From Microbacteriaceae bacterium (GTDB lineage Bacteria > Actinomycetota > Actinomycetes > Actinomycetales > Microbacteriaceae): a stretch of 20,977 nt of DNA. Position numbers and translations under genes: made by a program. The notes below the pieces were generated by a model that saw nothing but the letters and a program-made list of their open reading frames with translations, had not been told where the DNA came from and searched no databases. Positions 1 to 6,501 of the stretch are shown here, piece by piece. Within the stretch, counting starts at the first letter, position 1, and each line of letters starts with the position of its first letter. The stretch is from the NCBI GenBank assembly GCA_026785785.1, contig JAJAZI010000303.1, positions 1 to 20,977 of the forward strand, given 5' to 3'.

Positions 1-203
1 CACGGCTGGCCGAACAGTCCGAGGCCGGCGAGGCCCTCGACGATGCGGCGGGGCACGAACTCGGCATCCGCCCAGAGGCCGTTCACGATCGGGCGTACCT
101 CAGTCTCGAGGAACGCTCGGAGGTCGACGATGAGGGACTTCTCCTGGTCCGTGAGGGCGTTCTCGTAGCCGTAGAAGTCGCTGCTGAGAGGCTGGAAAGA
201 CAT
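1..203 (-). CDS. Acyl-CoA dehydrogenase, N-terminal part (runs off the window)
   Basis: Reading the minus strand from the ATG at 203 gives an open frame of 67 codons to the window edge, beginning MSFQPLSSDFYGYENAL and continuing with LRAFLETEVRPIVNGLWAD and IVEGLAGLGLFGQP. This is the helical N-terminal domain of acyl-CoA dehydrogenases; the DFYGYE...LETEVRPI pattern recalls actinobacterial glutaryl-CoA-dehydrogenase-like members. These are FAD enzymes that oxidise acyl-CoA thioesters and pass electrons to ETF. A GGAG lies about 9 nt before the ATG, supporting this start. The FAD-binding core and catalytic Glu lie outside the window, so substrate cannot be judged. The gene diverges from manA. 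The family is fairly sure from the N-terminus; the subfamily is a guess. Confidence 0.75.
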   Translation of the reverse strand, partial: MSFQPLSSDFYGYENALTDQEKSLIVDLRAFLETEVRPIVNGLWADAEFVPRRIVEGLAGLGLFGQP

Positions 204-400
204 GAGGATGCTCCATTGCTCGGGAAGGACGGGCGATCAGCCACGACGCCAGGGGCGAAGCGGCCATCCATCGGGAGCTTAGGTGGAGCGCCGCCAGCAT
301 CAAAAGGCATTGGTAGTTTGGTCTAACGGGCGCCGAGTCGCGCCCGGCAGGCTTTGTAGATCGCCTCAATTCAGTAGCAAACCACTAGGGAATCCGTCGG
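204..400. promoter_or_regulatory. Divergent intergenic region (acyl-CoA dehydrogenase / manA) with a perfect hairpin
   Basis: This 197-bp gap separates two divergent genes and must hold both promoters. It contains a perfect inverted repeat at 327-346: CGGGCGC, a 6-nt loop, then GCGCCCG. No T-run follows directly, and a terminator is not expected between divergent genes, so an operator or 5'-leader hairpin is more likely. The stretch around 350-385 is locally A+T-richer, as expected of a promoter, but no clear -35/-10 pair could be fixed. No small gene was seen here. Confidence 0.35.
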
Positions 401-1606
401 ATGTTTGTAGGCATCACCAATCGTCCGCGGCCGTACGCGTGGGGATCTCGCACCGCGATCGCGGAGTTGCTCGGGTGGGAACCGTCGGGCGGGCCCGAAG
501 CGGAACTCTGGCTCGGCGCGCACCGCGGGTCTCCCAGCAGAATCGTCGACCCGGAGGCCATCGGGGGAGCGGTCGACCTGGAGGCGTGGATCGCCGCCGA
601 CCCGAGCACGACGCTCGGATCATACGCGCACTCCGCTCGGCTCCCGTTCCTGCTCAAGCTGCTCGCCGCCCGGTCGCCCCTGTCGCTGCAGGCGCATCCC
701 ACCGCGGAGAAGGCGCGGGAGGGGTTCCGCCGGGAGAACGAGACGGGCGTGCCGCTCGACGCGCCGCACCGCAACTACCGCGATGAGCACTCGAAGCCGG
801 AGCTCATCTACGCGCTCAGCGAGCGGTTCGAGGCCCTCTGCGGCTTCCGAACCCTGACGGAGTACCGGGAGATCCTGGCCATCCTGCACCGTCGGGCGGC
901 GGGCGTGCAGGTCGCGCCGCTCGACGCGCTGCTCGAACTGGTGGCATCCGACGACGCGCTGCCCGACGTGGTCGAGTGGCTCAGCCGCGGCGGAGACGAC
1001 GTCGACGCGGTCGTCGCCCTCGTCGCTGACCTGGCCGCGCGCCCCCCGGCGCCGGGGGAGGACGGGCGCTTCGATACCGCGTTCGCCACCGCCGTCGACC
1101 TCGCCGTGGAGTACCCCGGCGACCCGGGCATCGTGGTCTCGCTGCTGCTCAACCGCGTGTCCCTGCGACGCGGCCAGGCCCTCTACCTGCCGGCCGGCAA
1201 CATCCACGCCTATCTGTCCGGCCTCGGGGTCGAACTCATGGCGGCATCCGACAACGTGCTGCGGGGCGGACTCACTCCCAAGCACGTCGACGTTCCCGAG
1301 CTGCTGAACGTGCTCGATTTCACCCCGCGCGCCCTGCCCGTCCTGACGCCGGAGCGCCCGTCGCCTGGCCTCGAGGTGTACCGGCCGACCGTGCCCGACT
1401 TCGTGCTCGTCCGGTTCGGCGGGGGAGCGCCAGCGACGTTCCCGCTCCACGGGCCGGCAATCGCGATCTGCACGCGCGGATCGGTCGCTCTCTCCGGCGC
1501 ATCCTCTGCCCGCCTGGATCGGGGCTCGGCCGTCTACATCACGCCAGACGAGGCCGAGATCACACTCGCCGGCGATGGCGAGGTCTTCGTCGCGACGACG
1601 GGCTGA
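401..1606 (+). CDS. manA: Mannose-6-phosphate isomerase, class I
   Basis: Interconverts fructose-6-phosphate and mannose-6-phosphate in the cytosol, the entry step to GDP-mannose. The 401-residue product has the usual class I length. It begins with the typical MFVGITNRPRPYAWGS. The zinc ligands are visible as Q97 and H99 (in LSLQAHP), E134 (HSKPEL) and H269 (GNIHAY). The conserved arginine is R288 in SDNVLRGGLTPKHVD. The C-terminal third (about 330-401) is the second cupin-like half. The ATG at 401 fits the family N-terminus; an AGGG lies about 10 nt upstream, so the Shine-Dalgarno is weak. Its partner phosphomannomutase is encoded at 8845-10281, whereas in several actinobacteria, as I recall, manA lies next to manB. 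It converges on the GtrA gene across a 34-nt gap. Confidence 0.95.
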   Translation: MFVGITNRPRPYAWGSRTAIAELLGWEPSGGPEAELWLGAHRGSPSRIVDPEAIGGAVDLEAWIAADPSTTLGSYAHSARLPFLLKLLAARSPLSLQAHPTAEKAREGFRRENETGVPLDAPHRNYRDEHSKPELIYALSERFEALCGFRTLTEYREILAILHRRAAGVQVAPLDALLELVASDDALPDVVEWLSRGGDDVDAVVALVADLAARPPAPGEDGRFDTAFATAVDLAVEYPGDPGIVVSLLLNRVSLRRGQALYLPAGNIHAYLSGLGVELMAASDNVLRGGLTPKHVDVPELLNVLDFTPRALPVLTPERPSPGLEVYRPTVPDFVLVRFGGGAPATFPLHGPAIAICTRGSVALSGASSARLDRGSAVYITPDEAEITLAGDGEVFVATTG

Positions 1607-1640
1607 CGGGGGCATCTCACCAGCCGACGCGCGAGCGCGC

Positions 1641-2045
1641 TCAGGGCCGGCGGAACGAGAAGAACTTGTGCCCGAGGTAGCTCACGATCGTCGTGACGAC
1701 GATGATGGCGGCCTGGGCGGCGAGCGACGACCAGCCTGCGAGCTCGACCAGCACGGGCAGCAGCACCGCGTTGGCGGCGAGCATCACGACGTAGACGCTC
1801 TCGAACCGGAGGAAGTCGGCCACGAGGCTCGCCCGGCCAGATACCGCGAAGGTCACCCTGCGGTGCAGCACAAAGGCGAGCATGGTCGCGACGAGGTAGG
1901 AGAGCAGCAGGCTGAGCAGGTAGCGGCCGCCGAACGCGGCCTCGAACGCCGCGAACAGGCCGTAGGCCACGATTGTGTTGATGCCGCCGATGACGACGAA
2001 GCGTGCGCGTTCGTCGGCGAGGAGTCGGCGGAGGGGGGCTGGCAC
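1641..2045 (-). CDS. GtrA family membrane protein
   Basis: A small, very hydrophobic protein with four predicted membrane segments. It matches the GtrA pattern: RFVVIGGINTIVAYGLFAAF at the start of helix 1, LHRRVTFAV between helices 2 and 3, and a C-terminal SYLGHKFFSFRRP. GtrA proteins act with polyprenyl-phosphate sugars, probably in moving or using them at the membrane; the substrate here is unknown. I place the start at GTG 2045 (134 residues, VPAPLRRLLADERARF). An in-frame ATG at 2096 would overlap the galE start codon and add a non-hydrophobic extension. Before the GTG, CAGGCT (2052-2057, complement) lies 6 nt upstream, compatible with leaderless initiation. GGGGAG abuts the GTG and is too close to act as a normal Shine-Dalgarno. 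The neighbours manA and galE fit an envelope-sugar role. Confidence 0.85.
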   Translation of the reverse strand: MPAPLRRLLADERARFVVIGGINTIVAYGLFAAFEAAFGGRYLLSLLLSYLVATMLAFVLHRRVTFAVSGRASLVADFLRFESVYVVMLAANAVLLPVLVELAGWSSLAAQAAIIVVTTIVSYLGHKFFSFRRP

Positions 2046-2082
2046 CTCCCCAGCCTGACAGACGGCACGGGGTGCCCGGCAA

Positions 2083-2088
2083 TACAGT
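2083..2088 (+). promoter_or_regulatory. Putative -10 box of a leaderless galE
   Basis: TACAGT ends 6 nt before the galE ATG at 2095. With a normal -10 to +1 distance, transcription would begin at or next to the A of the start codon. The only Shine-Dalgarno-like element, GGAG at 2089-2092, is 2 nt from the ATG, too close to serve. No good -35 is seen at 17 nt. Confidence 0.4.
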
Positions 2089-2094
2089 GGAGCC

Positions 2095-3051
2095 ATGACT
2101 TGGCTAGTGACCGGCGGCGCCGGCTACATCGGTTCCCACGTGGTTCGCGCGCTCGTTGGGGCCGGCCTGCGTGCCGTGGTGATCGACGACCTCTCGAGCG
2201 GGCGGGTGGCGTTCCTGCCAACCGGTGTCCCGTTCGCGCGCGGCAGCATCCTCGACGGCGACCTCCTGATGCGCACGATGGACGCGCACGACGTCACCGG
2301 TGTCGTCCACGTCGCCGGGTTCAAGTACGCGGGCGTCTCGGTGACGCGCCCCCTGTTCACCTACGAGCAGAACGTCACCGGAACCGCGATCCTTCTCGCC
2401 GCGATGCAGGACCGCGGCGTCGATCGGATGGTGTTCTCATCGAGCGCGGCCGTCTATGGAACCCCGGACACCGAGCTCGTCACCGAGGACACCGCCACGT
2501 CCCCCCAGTCGCCGTACGGCGAATCGAAGCTCATCGGCGAATGGCTGCTGCGTGATCAAGCGGTCGCGGCCGGCCTCCGCCACACGTCACTTCGCTACTT
2601 CAACGTCGTCGGGTCGGGCGAGGGCGCCGTCTTCGACGTGAGCCCGCACAACCTGTTCCCGCTGGTGTTCGAGGCGCTCCTCGACGGGCGAACGCCCCGC
2701 ATCAACGGCAACGACTACCCCACGCCCGACGGCACCAACGTGCGCGACTACATCCACGTCTCCGACCTCGCAATCTCGCATGTCGCCGCCGCGCGCCGCC
2801 TGGACGCCGGCGAGCCGCTCGAGAGCGCCTACAACCTCGGCAGCGGTGACGGAGTCTCCGTCGGTGAGATCATGAGCACCATCGCGCAGGTCACGGGCAT
2901 CCCGTTCTCCCCGGAGATCGCCCCACGGCGGCCCGGCGACCCCGCTCGCATCGTCGCGGGCGGCGCGCTCGCCGCGCGGGACCTCGACTGGCGGATGCGG
3001 CACAGCCTGCGCGACATGGTCGAGAGCGCATGGCAGGCGCGCAAGGGCTAG
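2095..3051 (+). CDS. galE: UDP-glucose 4-epimerase
   Basis: Extended short-chain dehydrogenase/reductase that interconverts UDP-glucose and UDP-galactose using bound NAD. The Rossmann motif TGGAGYIGS (residues 6-14) is at the N-terminus. The catalytic triad is visible as the SSS stretch at 115-117 followed by AAVYG, and Y141/K145 in the PYGESK motif. Family signatures NYPTPDGTNVRDYIHVSDL and YNLGSGDGVSV are also present. At 318 residues it is near usual length. The start codon is fixed by the Rossmann motif lying only five residues in. The nearest gene on the same strand is whiB, 149 nt downstream with its own upstream region, so galE is probably monocistronic. Other sugar-nucleotide epimerases share these motifs, so exact specificity is inferred. 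Confidence 0.9.
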   Translation: MTWLVTGGAGYIGSHVVRALVGAGLRAVVIDDLSSGRVAFLPTGVPFARGSILDGDLLMRTMDAHDVTGVVHVAGFKYAGVSVTRPLFTYEQNVTGTAILLAAMQDRGVDRMVFSSSAAVYGTPDTELVTEDTATSPQSPYGESKLIGEWLLRDQAVAAGLRHTSLRYFNVVGSGEGAVFDVSPHNLFPLVFEALLDGRTPRINGNDYPTPDGTNVRDYIHVSDLAISHVAAARRLDAGEPLESAYNLGSGDGVSVGEIMSTIAQVTGIPFSPEIAPRRPGDPARIVAGGALAARDLDWRMRHSLRDMVESAWQARKG

Positions 3052-3115
3052 CGACCGGAACCGTCCGGCGCGTCGCCAACTCTCCATATGAAGTTGAGGG
3101 TTTACGATTCGCAGC

Positions 3116-3200
3116 TTGACTCCGGGGTAACTACACCGGTGTAATTATCCTTAACACGACAGGCTGTCGTAAGAACGTCGAGCGGAGGGGAGACCGTGAT
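3116..3200 (+). promoter_or_regulatory. whiB upstream region: -35-like hexamer, two palindromes and a strong ribosome binding site
   Basis: TTGACT at 3116-3121 is a good -35. An A+T-rich TGTAATTAT at 3140-3148 is the best -10 area, though spacing is 18-20 nt. Between and over them lies a perfect 12-bp palindrome, TACACCGGTGTA (3132-3143), which extends to 20 bp (3128-3147) with one mismatched pair. A second inverted repeat, ACGACA-GGC-TGTCGT (3156-3170), follows. GGAGGGGAG at 3184-3192 is a strong Shine-Dalgarno 8 nt before the whiB ATG. whiB is therefore a leadered, probably regulated gene. The regulator is unknown; neither palindrome is a motif I recognise. Confidence 0.5.
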
Positions 3201-3566
3201 ATGGCATTAGCCGAAAGCGCCGCTGCCAACAGCACCACCGGAAGCGGAGGCACCCACCGCCGAGGCGTGCCCGACGACTGGTTCGTCGATCCCGTACGAC
3301 TCGGAGTCCCTGGGGTCCGCAAGATGGTGCCGATGGGCGGCGACCCGCTCGCCTGGCAGACCGATTCGCTCTGCGCCCAGACCGATCCCGAGGCGTTCTT
3401 CCCGGAAAAGGGCGGATCGACCCGTGATGCGAAGAAGATCTGCCAGTCGTGCGAGGTGCGCTCCGAGTGCCTCGAGTATGCACTGGCGAACGACGAGCGG
3501 TTCGGGATCTGGGGTGGACTGTCCGAGCGCGAACGCCGCAAGTTGAGGAAGCGCGACTCGGCCTGA
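3201..3566 (+). CDS. whiB: WhiB family transcriptional regulator (WhiB/WhiB2 type)
   Basis: Small actinobacterial Fe-S protein that binds the principal sigma factor and controls genes of division and differentiation. The four cluster cysteines are C58, C81, C84 and C90, with the last three in the CxxC-x5-C spacing. The turn GIWGG is at 102-106, followed by a basic tail (SERERRKLRKR). The block LCAQTDPEAFFPEKGGSTR and the segment RSECLEYALANDERF are near-identical to Streptomyces WhiB and mycobacterial WhiB2/WhmD as I remember them. At 121 residues it carries an N-terminal extension of about 35-50 residues relative to the 87-89 residue Streptomyces and M. tuberculosis proteins. The ATG at 3201 is chosen because of the strong Shine-Dalgarno upstream. 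Subgroup assignment is supported by the neighbouring metallopeptidase-DUF3499-manB genes. Confidence 0.92.
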   Translation: MALAESAAANSTTGSGGTHRRGVPDDWFVDPVRLGVPGVRKMVPMGGDPLAWQTDSLCAQTDPEAFFPEKGGSTRDAKKICQSCEVRSECLEYALANDERFGIWGGLSERERRKLRKRDSA

Positions 3567-3614
3567 CCTCTCCCCGACTGAGCGTGTCAGTGGCATGCTC
3601 TCTGCAATCGCGCC

Positions 3615-3620
3615 TAGGCT
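3615..3620 (+). promoter_or_regulatory. Putative -10 box of a leaderless glycosyltransferase gene
   Basis: TAGGCT ends 7 nt before the ATG at 3628. The GAGGGG immediately before the ATG has no spacer and is unlikely to work as a Shine-Dalgarno. The same hexamer with the same 7-nt spacing occurs before manB. Confidence 0.4.
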
Positions 3621-3627
3621 CGAGGGG

Positions 3628-6501
3628 ATGCAACAGCGAGTAACCGCAATCCTTGTCGCCCGGTCGGGGGCGGAGTATCTGCAGCGAACCCTTGCGGCGG
3701 TAGACAGGCAGGCGCGCAGGCCGGACTTCCTGATCGCGGTCGATGCGGGGTCGAGCGACAACTCGGCGTCGATGCTCACCGCCACCGGTCCCGCCCAGCT
3801 CGTGGCGGCCCCCGCGAAGGCCTCGTTCGGCGAGGCAGTCGCGCACGCTGTGCACGTGGCCGCCCCCGCGGTCTCCGACAACGAGTGGCTCTGGCTGCTC
3901 GCGCACGACAACGCGCCGGAGCCGGATGCGCTCGCCCGGCTGCTCGGCGCCGTCGAGATCGCCCCGTCCGTCTCCGTCGCCGGCCCGAAGCTGATGGGCT
4001 GGACGAGGCGGGACGTCATTGCCGAATTCGGTGAGTCGATGACTCCCGTCGGCACCTCGGTGCGCCTCGTCGAGGACGAGCTCGACCAGGCCCAACACGA
4101 TATCCGAGGCGACGTGCTGGGGGTCGCGGCATCGGGGATGCTGGTCCGCCGATCCGTCTGGACCGCGCTCGGGGGGTTCGACCCCGCCCTCCCGTCGACG
4201 GATGCCGCGCTCGACTTCTGTGTCAGGGCCCGCCTCGCCGGCCATCGCGTCATCGTGGTGCCGGGCGCCCGGGTGGCGAGTGCCGGGGGGCCGCAGCACT
4301 TCGGGCGCCGGGCGCTGAGCGACCGGCGCCGCATGCAGATCTCCCGCTCCGCCCAGCTGCACCGCCGCCTCGTCTACGCGCCCCCTGCTGCGTTGCCGCT
4401 GCACTGGCTCTCTCTCATCCCCCTCGCCATCATCCGTTCGATCGTGCACCTGCTGGCCAAGAGGCCGGGGGCCGTCGGCGCCGAGCTCGTCACGGCCTTA
4501 CGTGCCGCCTTCGACGTTGTGCCCGTCATACGCGCCCGCCGTAACCTCCGCCGAACGAGCAGTCTGGGCTGGAAGGCGATCGCGCCACTCCGGCTCTCCT
4601 GGCGTCGGGCGAGGGAGCAGCGAACCCACCGCCAGGACGACGGCGGCGGGACGGGCCCCGCGGGCCCCGCCGCCTACCGCGAGGAGCCCATCGGATTCGT
4701 CACCGGCGGTGGCCTGTGGGCCGTCCTCGGCGCGGGTCTCGTCGGACTCGTCCCGTTTGGCGGGCTTCTCGGAGCCAACTCGGTCTCCGGCGGCGGGCTA
4801 CTTCCCCTCGGCAGCGTCGGCAAGCTGTGGGCGCAGGTGGGGTACGGCTGGCGGGAGATCGGCGTCGGGTTCACGGGCGCCGCCGACCCGTTCAGCTACG
4901 TTCTCGCCCTGCTCGGCTCGCTCGCCTTCTGGCAGCCCTCTGCCGCGATCGTCGCGCTCTACGTGCTCGCGCTGCCACTGGCGACGCTCGGTGCATGGTT
5001 CGCGGCACGGCGGTTCACCGTGCGCCCGTGGCCTCCTGCGCTCGCCGCCGTGCTGTGGGGGATCGCCCCGCCCTTCCTCTCCTCCCTCGGCACCGGTCAC
5101 CTCGGCGCCTCGATCGCCCACCTCCTGCTGCCCTGGCTCGTGCTCCTCGCCCTGGCCGCGGGAAGATCGTGGACGGCCGCCGCCGGCGCCGCCCTCGTTT
5201 TCGCTGCCGTGACGGCCTCGGCTCCCGTGCTCACGCCCGCGCTGCTGGGCATGTGGCTCGCCCTCGTGCTCTCCAGCCCCCGCCGCGCCTACCGGCTGCT
5301 CGGCATCCCGCTGCCTGCCGCGGCGCTGGTCGCGCCGCTCGTGATCGACCAGATCCTGCGAGGAAACCCGCTCGGTCTGCTCGCCGACCCCGGTGTTCCC
5401 ACGGCGGGCGGCGCCAGCTCCGGCATCCAGCTCGCCCTCGGGTCCGCAGCCGGGGGCTCGAACGGCTGGACGGCGCTGTTCGATCGGGTGCTCCTTCCTG
5501 CTGCGACGGCGCCCACTTTCGTGGCGGCACTGCTGCTGCCCCTCGGCCTGCTCGCTTTCCTCGGGCTGTTCGTGCGCGGATCCCGACGCTCGATCCCCGC
5601 GCTCGCGGTCGCTCTGCTCGGATACGCGACGGCGGTCATCTCTACCCGCCTCGAGCTTGCCGCCGTCGGTTCGGAGACCGTCGGGATCTGGCCGGGGTCT
5701 GGCCTCAGCCTCTTCTGGCTCGGATTGATCGGCGCCGCCCTCGTCTCGCTCGACGCGATCGGGGCCGCGGCGAGGGGATTCGCGGTGCTGCTCGGCGTCG
5801 CCTCGCTGCTCCTGGCCGTCCCGCTCGTCGGGTCCAACCTGCTTGGAACGCTCTCCGTGCAACCGGGTCCGGCCCGGCTGCTGCCCGCTTTCGTCGATGC
5901 CGAGGCGACCTCCCGCCCCAAGATCGGCACGCTCATCCTCGCGCCGGAGGGGGAGGGTGCCATCGCGGCCTCGCTGGAGCGCGGTCGCGGCACCCTGCTC
6001 GAGCAGCAGTCGACGCTCGACGCAACAGCGGTTGAGATGAGCGATGCAGACGCGCGGCTCGCGAACCTCGCCGGCAACCTCGCCTCGCGCAGTGGGTATG
6101 ACTCGGCGCCCGACCTCGACGACCTCGCGATCGGCTTCATCGTTCTCGAGGGCGCGGATGCTGATGCCGATGCTGGCGCGGCATCCGCTGACGAGGCCGA
6201 GGCGGCCGTGCTGCGTCGCACCCAGGACGCGCTTGACGGCAACTCCCTGCTCATTCCGGTCGGCGAGACGTCGAGGGGGCTGCTCTGGCGCTACGTCGGC
6301 GAGGCCGACACCGTGGCGGTGACGGGGCCGTCGAACACCGGTTCCGTGCTCGGGATTATCGTGCTCATCGGCCAGGGTCTGATCGTCGGCATGACCGTGC
6401 TGCTCGCCGTGCCGACCGCCCGGCGCCGCCGCGAACACGTCTCGCGCGGAACCGAGAACGAAGAGCCCGCAACGACGTTCGACGAGGACACCGATGACTG
6501 A
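3628..6501 (+). CDS. Family 2 glycosyltransferase fused to a large multi-pass membrane region
   Basis: A 957-residue membrane enzyme. Residues 1-240 form a GT-A fold: RVTAILVAR opening strand, FLIAVDAGSSDNS nucleotide-binding turn, H93-D94-N95 at the metal-site position, and GGFDP followed by ALDFCVRARLAGHRV near the acceptor site. From about residue 355 (EEPIGFVTGGG) to about 735 there are roughly ten hydrophobic helices. A soluble Ala/Asp-rich domain (about 740-895) and a final helix (about 905-927) with a charged tail follow. The product is expected to transfer a sugar at the cytoplasmic face to a lipid-linked or envelope acceptor; donor and acceptor are unknown. ATG 3628 is preferred over ATG 3595 because homologues start close to the first strand and a TAGGCT box precedes it. 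The 3' end overlaps the DUF5719 gene by 8 nt, implying coupled translation. Confidence 0.85.
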   Translation: MQQRVTAILVARSGAEYLQRTLAAVDRQARRPDFLIAVDAGSSDNSASMLTATGPAQLVAAPAKASFGEAVAHAVHVAAPAVSDNEWLWLLAHDNAPEPDALARLLGAVEIAPSVSVAGPKLMGWTRRDVIAEFGESMTPVGTSVRLVEDELDQAQHDIRGDVLGVAASGMLVRRSVWTALGGFDPALPSTDAALDFCVRARLAGHRVIVVPGARVASAGGPQHFGRRALSDRRRMQISRSAQLHRRLVYAPPAALPLHWLSLIPLAIIRSIVHLLAKRPGAVGAELVTALRAAFDVVPVIRARRNLRRTSSLGWKAIAPLRLSWRRAREQRTHRQDDGGGTGPAGPAAYREEPIGFVTGGGLWAVLGAGLVGLVPFGGLLGANSVSGGGLLPLGSVGKLWAQVGYGWREIGVGFTGAADPFSYVLALLGSLAFWQPSAAIVALYVLALPLATLGAWFAARRFTVRPWPPALAAVLWGIAPPFLSSLGTGHLGASIAHLLLPWLVLLALAAGRSWTAAAGAALVFAAVTASAPVLTPALLGMWLALVLSSPRRAYRLLGIPLPAAALVAPLVIDQILRGNPLGLLADPGVPTAGGASSGIQLALGSAAGGSNGWTALFDRVLLPAATAPTFVAALLLPLGLLAFLGLFVRGSRRSIPALAVALLGYATAVISTRLELAAVGSETVGIWPGSGLSLFWLGLIGAALVSLDAIGAAARGFAVLLGVASLLLAVPLVGSNLLGTLSVQPGPARLLPAFVDAEATSRPKIGTLILAPEGEGAIAASLERGRGTLLEQQSTLDATAVEMSDADARLANLAGNLASRSGYDSAPDLDDLAIGFIVLEGADADADAGAASADEAEAAVLRRTQDALDGNSLLIPVGETSRGLLWRYVGEADTVAVTGPSNTGSVLGIIVLIGQGLIVGMTVLLAVPTARRRREHVSRGTENEEPATTFDEDTDD

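Noticed and set aside
1607..1640. Bidirectional terminator between manA and gtrA
   Set aside because: Only short GCGCG/CGCGC pairing with a 2-nt loop, common by chance here.
2046..2096. ATG 2096 as the start of the GtrA protein
   Set aside because: It overlaps the galE start codon and adds residues unlike the family; GTG 2045 fits better.
3151..4449. Minus-strand open frame of 432 codons opposite whiB and the glycosyltransferase start
   Set aside because: whiB on the other strand has all its diagnostic residues and a strong ribosome binding site.
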